From Priapulus caudatus (lineage: Eukaryota > Priapulida > Priapulimorpha > Priapulimorphida > Priapulidae): 22,062 nt of DNA. Positions 1 through 9,889 of this stretch are shown piece after piece (position 1 is the stretch's first letter; every line of letters starts with the position of its first letter). The notes under the pieces are model-generated. The model had not been told where the DNA came from and did no database searches. It saw only the letters and a list, made by a program, of their open reading frames with translations. The stretch is from contig NW_014579090.1 of NCBI RefSeq assembly GCF_000485595.1, positions 1-22,062 of the forward strand. The letters are read 5' to 3'. The position numbers were made by a program, and so were the translations under genes.

Positions 1-116
1 AGAATACCTATCAAATACAAATCAATACCTTCTAGCAAACTGCTATTGATTAACAGTAAGATCCCTATCAAATATTTATCATACACTACCTTCTAACACC
101 TGCTATGACTAAAGTA
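1..116 (-). repeat. Two diverged minisatellite units, inverse of the 3446-3960 array
   Basis: Units at about 1-58 and 59-116 match the reverse complement of the 56-bp unit at 3446-3960: CTATCAAATA...TACCTTCTA...CTGCTAT...CAGTAA in the same order. They are more diverged than the right-hand array and may continue to the left of the window. Confidence 0.75.
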
Positions 117-125
117 AAGAATACT

Positions 126-3100
126 TGACGTTTGGTAGCAATCTGAATACAAAGTTGAAATGGAAGTGTTTATGTGTACAGTAAGATAGTCCTCAAATAC
201 ATTCTGATAAATTATATCTAAATACTGTAACTAGAGTGGCTGAAAAAAACTGGTGGACGCGACCGGTCCATTTAACATTGTTTAAATTTACTGACTGAGT
301 AGCGATTTTTGGTGGCTCGGACCACGGTCCATCCCTAACGTCGAAGACTGCTACCTTAATAGATAAACACCTCACATCTCAGATGTGAGGTTTCTTATAA
401 TGCAGGACAACACTCAATTACGAAATGAATGTATATAAGAATGTCTGCCGGAACCACTCATACCCTAGAATTTTTGCGTAATTAATCAGGATTATGATAG
501 TCAAGTGCATAAGATTAAAGTTGTATAGCTACAAATTTCTATAGATCAGCATTCACTATTTGAGATAACACAACAGCGAGTTTTAGAAATCTAACAACAT
601 ATTAGGACTATATCACACATTAGGACTTTTGTAGCAAATACAGCTTGTGTTTATTTACCATCACTTTATTATTGAAACGGCACAAGTGCTTGCGGCTACA
701 TGATCTAGCAATGCATTAGATACAATAATGTAAACCGCCTACAAAGAGGATAGGGTCTACAAGAAAACACGCGGAGGCCTATTCTTTCTTTGAGGACCCC
801 TGATGATTCACTCAGGGCGGTTTTTAATGCGTGGGCGCTTTTTCGAGACTCAGCAACTTCCAAAACTGGGGTTATTCTAGACCACGAACCCGCCTTTTCC
901 GCTATCCTCGGGAACTTACTGATTGTATCAACAATACTCTGATATTAAACAATATAACCTGTTACACAAATTTTCGAAGTGACGAGCGGTACCCACACAC
1001 ATCACACACCACTACGCACGGCCCAGGCCAGTTTCGCCCCTTTCAGACCTGCCTTGAGACACCGTACCGCCGCATCGTCCGGCAAGACTGCCGATATGAC
1101 AACGCTGCCGGGGCTGATCGCGGAACCCCCGTCATCCTTCGGCCTCCCAGATCGAATGGCATTCATGCGCGGGATGCCTCGCGTTGATCAGTCATCACAG
1201 TGCACCAGAGCCAGCATCGTCCATGGCACACACCAGGAGCCCCACTACTCTTGTTGGTTACATTTATTGTATCTTATTAAATGATTTAAGACGGACAAAT
1301 TACAATGCCACAATTACCGCCCTACATCATACTCATGATGTATCGCAGCATGACTTGCAGTATACCACATCATATGTAATTGTACACACAAAAATGATGT
1401 AGTCACACGCACGGCACATGTACAAGGCGCTTCTCCAAGAGTACTTATAGCCTGGCCGCCCGCCAGGCACGTCGAGCCCGCCATCCCTAATAAATTCACG
1501 CGGCCGCCACTTTAAATACAATAGCCCGCCAATGCCTTAAATATGCATAGCCCCCGGACCCCGCCCCCCGCCGCCTAAGCACGCAAACCATACAGCCCGG
1601 ACCGACTGTCGCGATTTGCAACACATAGGACCCAGTAAAGGCAGCACCCCCAGCCATCGCTATTGAAAAGGCTTGGAGAACACTGATCGTATTGATCTTA
1701 CACATGTCTAACACCCCGCGCTCCGCCGCTACGCTGATGATACTTCAATTACTTGATAGACCCCCCAACCAAAACACACAATACATCTCACCCGGACCTC
1801 GAAGTCAAGGGCTCAGCTCTCTTTTATTCACTATTCAGTTCAATGCGAGTATCGTCTGTAAGATAGGTCATAGTACCCTCATATTATAGTTGGTCTATTA
1901 TTTTTTAATTTAATTAGTCAGATTCTCATTCATTACACACAGACCCATTCATGTTCTACGGGGTCGAAATTAACGCCGGTTAATCCCCGCGATAAATCCG
2001 CGGATAGTAGATTCTTGTGTCTGGATACCAGTATTATGCAATGCTTGGTATCCCCGACGAACGATAGTAAAAAAAAATCGTCAAAATCGGATACGATGGT
2101 TTGTTTGAGCATATTTGGCAAGCGCGTGGAAGCTATAGGGGCAGCTATATTGTGATCAATTGTCGATCAATGATCGTGCGTTAATCGTTGATCATGAAAT
2201 GTGCATGTGTAAGGGGTCATTTGTGGGGAGATGATTGTATCAAGCGCAAACACAGACAATGCCGTCTAGACCAATCACGTCCTGCAGTATACTTTGTTTG
2301 TGGCATATCGTGTGAAATCCTGTTTCATGTTTTATATAATTCAATTAAGCTATTACATATTATATAATTTTGAAATGCTATTGCAGCCTATGCTTCAGTA
2401 TTGCTGTATTTCAACGATTTTGCGCATTTTTTGATACCAACATTGGATTACTATCGCAAAAAATGATACCTAGATTTTGGGGGGATACCGCAAAAGAGTT
2501 TTAATAGCCTGGTATCGAAATGATACCATACATGAAAAATGCAAATTTTCCGACGGCCCTGCGTTCTAACGTTTCTAACGCCTTCATCACTTGGAACGTT
2601 TGAGGCAAAAAATTGAATAAAACATACCTCAGGGAGAACGCCATGCGATCTAATTTCGTATTTCTCAATAACTTTACCTATACTAAACTGTAAATAAAGG
2701 CGGAGGTTCCCCGCACCCCAACCCACCCTGGGCCAGCCACTTTGTTTCTATCTCCATCATGACACTCATCACCCCTCACTACTATACTCATAGCACCTGT
2801 TCTCACCTCTTTACATCCTTATTACTTTCGAATCTCAATTTATTCTACTACATCACATTTACTTATTTATAAGTAAATTATGAACATTGTGTATGTCAAT
2901 CACAAACGAACCAAACAACTACACCACCACCCCTCAACGGTGTTGCGAAATCTACAAGATGGCAGCCTTCCGCTTGTGGCGGGTCTCTTCCCTCTGAATA
3001 CAAACAAAATTCCGCACCCTATGTCGAAAATCTTACTTGCAAAACAAGACCGAAACATAACGATCGCGAACGACTTAACGTGACAAAGAAGAGTCGATAT

Positions 3101-3330
3101 ACTAGTATTGAAGCATTGTCTAAGCAAAGTGGAAAGCTTCTGGTATATAATCTTATTACAAACTTCTTATAAAAACGTTAGTAAATTGCAAATTGAGGCT
3201 TTTTACTGCGATCCGCAGTGTTGCGCTCTCTTTTTCGTCTTTGAGACCTTTGAAGACTATTATTTACGAGGTTAAGAGGCCCAAGACGACAAGAATAACG
3301 GTTGTACTAACCAAATAAAGCCAAGTTATA
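126..3330. other. No gene recognised; AT-rich and mixed repeat-derived DNA
   Basis: Open frames here are short, unsupported by splice signals or family motifs, and differ in composition along the stretch (AT-rich, a GC-richer block at about 980-1250 and 1440-1600). Short inverted repeats occur at 370-390, 2023-2053 and 2165-2193. A CAAGATGGCAGCC sequence at 2955-2967 resembles a YY1-type promoter motif and could mark an upstream exon of the C19orf47-like gene, but no in-phase donor follows. Confidence 0.4.
370..390. repeat. Perfect 10-bp stem hairpin
   Basis: CCTCACATCT and AGATGTGAGG are exact reverse complements separated by one base. Such short-spaced palindromes can be transposon ends or cruciform sites; no function is assigned. 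Confidence 0.7.
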
Positions 3331-3332
3331 CT

Positions 3333-3388
3333 ACTACTAGTACTACTAATATTAATAATAATTATTAATAATTTATTATTATTACTAA
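3333..3388. repeat. AT-rich trinucleotide microsatellite (ACT/ATT/ATA)
   Basis: Runs of ACTACTAGTACT followed by ATTAATAATAATTATTAATA form an impure triplet repeat that is also nearly self-complementary. Confidence 0.75.
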
Positions 3389-3445
3389 GACTAAGGTATA
3401 CTTATCTGAGGGGGTCTATGTCCCCGGAGGTACTGCCGGAAGGTA

Positions 3446-3960
3446 CGTAGATATTCTTACTGTTATCATAGCAGTGTGTAGAAGGTATGTGATAAATGTT
3501 TGATAAGTATCCTTACTGTTATCATAGCAGTGTGTAGAAGGTATGTGATAAATGTTTGATAAGTATCCTTACTGTTATCATAGCAGTTTGTAGAAGGTAT
3601 GTGATAAATGTTTGATAAGTATCCTTACTGTTATCATAGCAGTTTGTAGAAGGTATGTGATAAATGTTTGATAATCATCCTTACTGTTATCATAGCAGTT
3701 TGTAGAAGGTATGTGATAAATCTTTGATAAGTATCCTTACTGTTATCATAGCAGTTTGTAGAAGGTATGTGATAAATGTTTGATAAGTATCCTTACTGTT
3801 ATCATAGCAGTTTGTAGAAGGTATGTGTGATACATGCTCACTGACGACTAACGCAGATTTGTTGTTCTATTTTGCAGCTTTTATTGTAGTGTGTAGAAGG
3901 TATATGTGATGTATATTTGATAGGTATTATTACTGTTATCATAGCAGTGTGTAGAAGGTA
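3446..3960 (+). repeat. 56-bp minisatellite array
   Basis: The core CTGTTATCATAGCAG recurs at exact 56-base steps, with TGTTATCATA starting at 3461, 3517, 3573, 3629, 3685, 3741 and 3797. Two diverged units follow, with the core again at 3934. Units differ by few substitutions (GTGTGT or GTTTGT after the core). The core is a near palindrome. Confidence 0.92.
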
Positions 3961-4030
3961 TTAGTATAGGTAAAATGCAAAATGATATTACTGTTTTGTT
4001 CTTTATTGTCAAAAATGTCAAAATAATATC

Positions 4031-4070
4031 GGTCCAGTAAAATTTAGTCCGGTCCAGTAAATTTTGCTGG
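4031..4070 (+). repeat. 20-bp tandem duplication (GGTCCAGTAAA...)
   Basis: Two adjacent 20-base units begin GGTCCAGTAAA. They are followed at 4076-4090 by the hairpin TGGACC-GAA-GGTCCA. Similar TGGTGG..GGTCCA motifs occur at about 251-270 and 310-332. Confidence 0.65.
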
Positions 4071-4258
4071 CTTGGTGGACCGAAGGTCCAATGTTTAGAA
4101 ATTTCATTCGTGAAGACTGAGGTAGGATGGTAGAAGGAACCAGTATACCAATGTTTTTTTACCAGGTTATTCAGTCAGGCTATGTATGCCACCTTACATT
4201 TGCAGTTATCACATATAATATAGTATTGTCACTAAACACATTTTCTTTTTTTTGTCAG

Positions 4259-4342
4259 CATTAACCTCAGAATGGATCAAGTTCTTCAAAGATGCTGGTT
4301 TGCCACCAACAATTGCTGCTAAATATGCAATACTCTTCACAG
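4259..4342 (+). CDS. C19orf47: C19orf47-like, first visible exon (SAM domain N-terminal half)
   Basis: The acceptor is a T-rich tract ending in CAG at 4256-4258 and the donor is GTTTGT at 4343. The exon enters with two bases of a split codon and leaves one base, which joins AT of the next exon to make Asp. It encodes LTSEWIKFFKDAGLPP and then AAKYAILFT, the first helices of the SAM-like fold. Confidence 0.85.
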
Positions 4343-7300
4343 GTTTGTTGTTAATTTGTGTATCAGTGGTTAGTGGTCAAGCCAAAATTGGTTTTTATTT
4401 GTCATCACACCCCCGCTCGTCCTCGCCCCTCTTTTTCTCATTATTTCTCCCCATCTCTCTTTCTCTTTCTTTACAGGGTCTCTTTTGATGTTGTAATAGT
4501 CATACTGTGTACAATGCATGTATGAATGTACACATGATTGTATTGATATAGGTATGTACATATATCAGTATACCATTACTATGTGTATGAATTTTACATT
4601 TAGATCATAGGATACAGCGAAACATGCTGTCTGATTTATCAAAGGAAATTCTGAGTGATATGGGTATTCAAGCTCTTGGTGACATCATAGCCATACTGAA
4701 ATACGCCAAAGATGTTTACACTCAGGTATGTCGTTATTAGCTCATCTGACATAGTCAGATGCAGCTTGTAGAATCGCATGATCGTCCGTGCGTCCGTGCG
4801 TCCGGGCGTCAACAGTTGGGCACAAATCTTAACCGCTCGACGTACGGTCACGATATTCGGGACGTGGGGGGGTAATCCGAAAACGAGTTGGGATGTCGAA
4901 GCTGGGGGTCAAAGGTCAAAGGTCAAGAGGTGTAAAAGAAGGGGGAACATTCACTCCTTAACTTAAGGTATAGGGAGGAAATGCAGAATTGCGGCACAAA
5001 TCTAAACGGCTCGACCTAGGCTCGTGATAGTCGGTGTATAGCATCATGGTAGGAAAAGCCATCACTGTGCCGAAATTGGAGGTCACAGGTCAAAGGTCAG
5101 TGGGCACAGGGCAGATTTTAGACATTTTCTGAGGACATGGTCTGACGGAGCGATTGAAAAACTTTTTTGTTTCAGCGGTGACCTAGCATTTTTATGGCTT
5201 TATTGAAAGGACCATGAAATGTCCCTTCTGCTGACATGCGAAGAGTAAGTGTCGCATAACCTTTTGACCCTCAAGAGGAGGGTTAAACTTGGATTTGTTG
5301 ACTGTCTGTTAGAAAGAATTTGACTGCCGGGTTTGCTAGTAGAATCTATACATGCCTGGATGTATGAGGCTACAATGTCACAGTGAAATTTCAAAAGCTA
5401 AATTTGGTTAAAGAAGGTGTATGTTCCTTAAATCGTATAATTTCTATGTCATTCTGTACTGTCAGTATGTTACATGTAACGTATGCCACTGCCAGTGGCT
5501 GCTGCCAGTGCATGTGTTGGTGCAGTTTTTGCCTGCGTTAATTGGTTACAGGTGGCAGCTCTCTATTGCAATTTGCAGCCTGTAGGCTTGCGTAGGTAAA
5601 TGGATGAGTGCTTACCTATTCTGTCTTGCAAATAGTTGTTGCTACTACGTATGATGGGAGCTTCCATCTTTAATCTGAAGACACTTAAACGTACGCGCCA
5701 TCTCGTGGCAACTTTCATAACGATCCCAACGAACATTCTTTTGAGAAGGTTCCTGATACCATCCCTGTGCATTCCAATGTTTCGGCGTGTATGTGAACAC
5801 ATTTGGGACTAACAGGGTTTACTAGAATCCCACCACTCCACCACAGAGTCACCGCAGTAGACGTTAGATGAGCGCTGTCGCTCTGCGGCACTTGTAGTTT
5901 TGTTTCTTGCTAAGCGTGTTACAGAGAAATGCATTTGTGGCACTGGATTATGATAGTAATGTAATGTGTTGTCTATCACTTACAGGAAGAGAGGGAGAAG
6001 GTGTACTCAGGCGGGGACAGTGCTGGCAGTGTCAGTGGTAGTAGTACACCAAAACGAGATACACGTACGTACATATCAGTGCTGGTCCACGATTATAATT
6101 GTTAATTAAGATGGTCCTATGTGAGGAACACTCATAATATGTCAACCCAGCGCTCAGTAGTAAAACAGAATGTTTTGGGTTTTTGGCCCTATAACATATA
6201 AGTTAAAACTGAATGTTTACGTTTTGTCTGTGAAATGTCTTGCAATTTCCAACCCTAATGGATTATAAATCGTGGTCTTATATTACAAAAAAAATGATTT
6301 TTTAGCTTTACACTTTCTTTGTAGCTCTACTGTGCTAATCAAGTCATGAGAACTATATCTGCAAATATAGAATGTGTAGAATACACATATATAATATGGG
6401 ATTAAGATTCGGATTATTTGAAATTGACTGCAGAAAAGCAAAAATGACTGCCATAGCAAAGCCCCACATACGTAAAAGGCTAACCATTTGAAATAGTCAC
6501 CCACATACAATACTCTTTCGTCTATTTAGAATGACATAGATTAGCATCAAGTATTAAGTCAGTATTCATGCACCTTTTGTAGCTACAAGCAGAACTGTGG
6601 CTCGTTATTTGCCAAGGTCATATGATATGGGGCCCATGAACTCGCCCATGTTAAGTGCCATCAGCAAAGAGACGACAACGTCAGGTCTTTCAAGAGCACT
6701 TGCAGCCAGACTTGGGAATGCACAGCAAACTTTGGTGGCCAAGCCATCACCTTCTGTTTCTGGAAGGCTAGGTAATAATGCTTAGGTATAATGATATTAG
6801 TCGTATCATTCAGTTTGATAGAATACAGTTTGATACGCTGCGTCCTTGGTGCGTAGACAAACGTAAATACCAAATGAAACAAATCTATTATTGAATTTTG
6901 TGAATGGTCAATTTTTTCCCACCACTTTTATAGTTTCGTGGTGTTTGTATAGGGAAGAGAAAGACGGTTGTCACTACCAAAACTGTAGCTGCCAAGCAAA
7001 AGGAAGAGGTTCCTGTCCAGAAGAAGAGGAGGGTACTTCCAGAACATGAAGGTGGTTACAAGGTGAAGATGCCAGAGGGAACAACTGCAAAAACCAAGAA
7101 AATACTTGCCATGCAGAAGAAAAAAGGTGAAGGAATGGTAATGGTGCTAGGTGGATGGAGGTGGGGGAGAGATATTCTACATTCTGACCATCTCACATGA
7201 AAACGTTTTTCCCTTTTTGGATGTTCGTGGAGCATGGGGCGTTGGCATCTATGTGGCTTTGGTTCATTGTAACGGCTGCATTCAAATAAGCTAATCGCGT

Positions 7301-8878
7301 GCGGGACGGGGCGAGTGAAATTATTCAAGCAAATCGGGTACCTTGGTAGTAGATAGCAGTAGCAGAGGTCAGAATCAAACTCTAAACTCTTCAGCTAGAA
7401 ATTCTGAAAACTAAACCTTTGGTCACTGCTTCCCAAAAACGTAGCTTGAATTAAATAAAATCATAATAACTATATATAGTAGGGTACTGCAGGTTTCCCC
7501 GTACCGTGTAGTCACATTTGTTACAATTGCATTTCTCATTAAAAATTATCAACTTCATGAAGGAACTTCATGTGGATCATATTTCTATACAATGAAATGA
7601 TTGCTGTATTTTTCAGCTACGAAGTCTGTATTTGATAGACTTGGTGCTAGCAGCGAAGTGAGCAGTTCAAGTGGTCCAAAGATAACTATCACTGTCCCAA
7701 AGGAATCTACTCAGTCTACTAATGCGGTAAGTAATATTTTTGACAGTAATGCACAGGCAGGAATAGGAATGGTCCCTCTCTACATCAATAATAAAACTAT
7801 TTAATTCGCTAAAGCCTCCTGGTTTAACATATGGGCAGTAACTTATAATTGCATGATTGTCTAAATACTGAACATCCGTGATTAGCAAAAACTATGCCCT
7901 CCTAGAGATCTGTCTTCGCCCGTCTTGGGCCAGGAGCGAAGATACAGGCAGCCACATCAACCTCCTGTGATGAGGACGTGGTTGAGGAGATGGAGGTGGA
8001 GGATGATGATGACGTGGTCGAATATGCCGGCGTACTGAAAACGCCCAAGCCTCGAGTGACCCCGCCTGCTAAGCCAACACCCAGACCGGCAGGAAAGTTC
8101 GTCATCTCAAAGGCCAGCTCCACAATAGGTAAGGTTTGTTTACATGAGAGTAGTGGCATGCGTTGGAATTTGCATGATTTCTGCTGGTGAATCAGGATTG
8201 CATGGCACTGCACCAAAAAACTGCTCGGCACATTTACTATTCACCCAATTCGATCCAATTTCCAGCGATCACACCAGCTGGTAGTGCTCTTCTTTTTCCC
8301 TGCATAAAAACAAACGGTAATATGTCTAACTACACTTGGTGGTGCAGAATGGTAGGTTGTATGTTCCATCAGGGACACTCCACCTTTAAAGACAGAAAAT
8401 TCGCATCTGAAATGCCAGCCATCAAAAGTCGGCACCAAGTAAATGGTTCTTCCACAATATCCTTGCACCTTGTACATGCATGCTACTTTGCTTGACAGTG
8501 TTGAAGAATGCTGCTGACACAACAATTGGAGTAGAAAGCGCTGGAATTTTAGCCGGCAAAGCAAGAACGAAGCCGAGTGTTATGCAACGCCTCGGCAGTG
8601 GCACCCTCCCTACACCCGCCAGCAAGAATACAAAGGTCATCATCACGAAGCCAGTGTCTGCATCAGTGTTGAGTAGAGCACCTGTGACCAGGGCCAGCAC
8701 TAGCAATCTCTTGATCTCATCAACCACAGGGGGGCGCAAGATTGCCACAACAAGAAGTGCGAGCATCAGTGTACGCAGAGGAGGAGGAGGTGGTGGAAGG
8801 GGAGCGCGAGGGGGACGCGGAGGCGCCAGTGGAAAAAGTGGTGGAGTGTTCAGCCGTCTGGGGCGCGTAAATCTTTAA
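4259..8878 (+). CDS. C19orf47: C19orf47-like SAM-domain nuclear protein (eight exons, 5' end missing)
   Basis: Joined CDS: 4259-4342, 4604-4725, 5986-6064, 6583-6771, 6953-7126, 7617-7726, 7906-8128, 8499-8878. All seven introns are GT-AG, phases match at every junction, and one frame of about 452 residues runs to a TAA. The first ~68 residues match the SAM-like domain of human C19orf47 (TSEW, FFK.AG, GDIIAILK). Later come a basic KKRR stretch, the conserved MPEGTT..TKKIL block, SVFDRLG, an acidic patch followed by EYAGVLK, and a C-terminal RGG region ending GVFSRLGRVNL. Length is close to the human protein (about 420 residues, from memory). The family is poorly characterised; nuclear location and RNA association are inferred from the basic and RGG segments. 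The first visible exon starts with two bases of a split codon, so at least one upstream exon with the start codon is missing; none could be identified with confidence in 1-4258. Family assignment is strong; function is not established. Confidence 0.85.
4604..4725 (+). CDS. C19orf47: C19orf47-like exon (SAM domain C-terminal half)
   Basis: The acceptor is TTTAG at 4599-4603 and the donor GTATGT at 4726. The 122 bases encode HRIQRNMLSDLSKEIL, then MGIQALGDIIAILKYAKDVY. This is the most conserved part of the family (LGDIIAILK) and closes the SAM-like domain. It ends in phase 0. Confidence 0.88.
4741..5895 (+). mobile_element. Non-autonomous dispersed repeat, copy A (fills intron 2)
   Basis: The element begins with a perfect hairpin (CATCTGAC-ATA-GTCAGATG, 4743-4761). 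It carries two AGGTCA clusters and ends with a GAGCG-CTGT-CGCTC hairpin and GGCACTTGT at 5895. Long stretches recur at 9328-9880 (copy B), 18250-18845 (copy C, inverted) and 18950-19245 (copy D, inverted). There is no transposase or RT ORF. The class is undetermined; the full length suggested by copy A is about 1.15 kb. It occupies nearly the whole 1260-base intron. Confidence 0.75.
5986..6064 (+). CDS. C19orf47: C19orf47-like exon (Ser/Gly linker)
   Basis: The acceptor is TTACAG (5980-5985) and the donor GTACGT at 6065. The 79 bases encode EEREKVYSGGDSAGS and a Ser-rich linker ending TPKRDT, leaving one base that completes a Pro codon with the next exon. A second GT at 6069 is possible but would break the phase match. 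Confidence 0.78.
6583..6771 (+). CDS. C19orf47: C19orf47-like exon (ARLG/GRLG segment)
   Basis: The acceptor is TTTTGTAG ending at 6582 and the donor GTAATA at 6772. The 189 bases enter and leave in the phases the neighbours require. The segment includes SRTVARYLPRSYDMGP, then SRALAARLGNAQQ, and ends SVSGRLG, two degenerate members of the RLG motif series. Confidence 0.78.
6953..7126 (+). CDS. C19orf47: C19orf47-like exon (basic region, MPEGTT block)
   Basis: The acceptor is TATAG ending at 6952 and the donor GTGAAG at 7127. It is Lys/Arg-rich (KRKTVVTTKTVAAKQK, VQKKRRV), a probable nuclear localisation segment, followed by GGYKVKMPEGTT and TKKIL. That last block aligns with the human GKYVINMPKGTT..TRKIL block and is diagnostic for the family. 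Confidence 0.85.
7617..7726 (+). CDS. C19orf47: C19orf47-like exon (SVFDRLG motif)
   Basis: The acceptor is TTTTTCAG ending at 7616 and the donor GTAAGT at 7727, a perfect consensus. It encodes TKSVFDRLGASSEVSSS and KITITVPKES. The SVFDRLG segment is identical to the human family member in the key positions. Confidence 0.88.
7906..8128 (+). CDS. C19orf47: C19orf47-like exon (SVFARLG, acidic patch, YAGVLK)
   Basis: The acceptor is CTCCTAG ending at 7905 and the donor GTAAGG at 8129. It begins RSVFARLGPG, then an acidic run (VVEEMEVEDDDDVVEYAGVL), then a Pro/Lys-rich stretch. The human protein also has an acidic/Ser segment followed by QYAGVLKK. Confidence 0.87.
8499..8878 (+). CDS. C19orf47: C19orf47-like last coding exon (SVMQRLG, RGG tail)
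   Basis: The acceptor is CTTGACAG ending at 8498. The exon completes a Val codon and runs 125 residues to TAA at 8876-8878. It contains PSVMQRLGSG, a Thr/Ser-rich basic stretch, a Gly/Arg run (RRGGGGGGRGARGGRGG), and a final GVFSRLG motif close to the stop. The Gly/Arg run resembles RGG boxes that bind RNA and are targets of arginine methylation. Confidence 0.88.
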
Positions 8879-9262
8879 GCACATACTAGGAGGCTGGAGC
8901 AGGGCTTTTTTGCATGCAATTTTTTGTTTATACTATTGTTCAGTAGGTTCTACCCAACCCTTAGTTAATCCATTGTCTTTAATATTAAATATCAGATTGT
9001 GTGTTATCCAATAAGTTTACCTGAAGAGTTAGTAGATAGATTATAATGTAGTTATACAGTAATTATATTTATGTAGGTTCTGTAACATCAAGATGGTGTG
9101 TGAACACAGCACTCGACCATACAGTTTTTCGTGATAAGAAACTAGTTTATTATTACATTTATTTCATTACGAGTGGAGTGTCAAAATTGTGTCAACAATC
9201 ATGTCAAAATTGACCATCCTTTTTCTGAATATTGGAAAACAGTTTCTCTCTTTGTAAATAAA
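8879..9262 (+). other. Predicted 3' UTR with candidate poly(A) signal
   Basis: AT-rich non-coding sequence follows the stop codon. A canonical AATAAA lies at 9257-9262, about 380 bases downstream and just before the next repeat copy begins at 9328. No transcript evidence is available and other AT-rich signals exist. Confidence 0.45.
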
Positions 9263-9889
9263 CTGAATTTAATAAGCACTAATTTATGCTATTGTCGACT
9301 AGTTATATTTTTAGTTTTTATTTTACTTTCTGCTGACATGCGAAGAGTAAGTGTGGGATAACCTTTTGCACGCACTCAGAGGGTAAAAGCATGGATTTTT
9401 ACTGTTAGGAAAGAATTTGGAGCTGCCGGTTTGCTATAGATCTATGACATGCTGGATGTATAGGCTACAATGTCACAGTGAAATTTCAAATGCTAAATTT
9501 TGCTTGAGAAGGTTTATGCCTTCCTTAAATCGTATAATTTCTAGGCATTCTTGTACCTGTGGTCAGTGTGTTTATACACTGTAACACTGTAGCCACGGCC
9601 AGTGCATGTGGTCGTGATCAGTACGGTGTATTTTTGCCTGCGTTAATTAGTTACAGCGTGGCAGCTCTCTATTTCAGCCTTGTAGGCTTGGTATGTAAAT
9701 GGAATGACGTGCTACCTATTCTGTGCTTGGCAAATAGTTGTTCGGTCTATACTACGTACGACTGGGAGCTTCCGATCGTTAACTCTTAAGACACTCAAAC
9801 GTACGCGCAATCTCGTGGCAACTTTCATAACGACACCCACCGAACAATTCTTCCGAGAACAGGTTCTGATACCATTCCCGGTGTTCTAA

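Noticed and set aside
2959-2997. ATG in CAAGATGGCAGCC as the start codon of the C19orf47-like gene
   Set aside because: Its frame closes after 12 codons and no donor gives the phase needed to join 4259; kept only as a promoter-like motif.
3446-3960. CRISPR array
   Set aside because: The units are contiguous near-identical tandem repeats without distinct spacers, in eukaryotic DNA.
8187-8766. ORFs on both strands overlapping intron 7 and the last exon
   Set aside because: They cross the splice sites of the supported gene model or are antisense to it.
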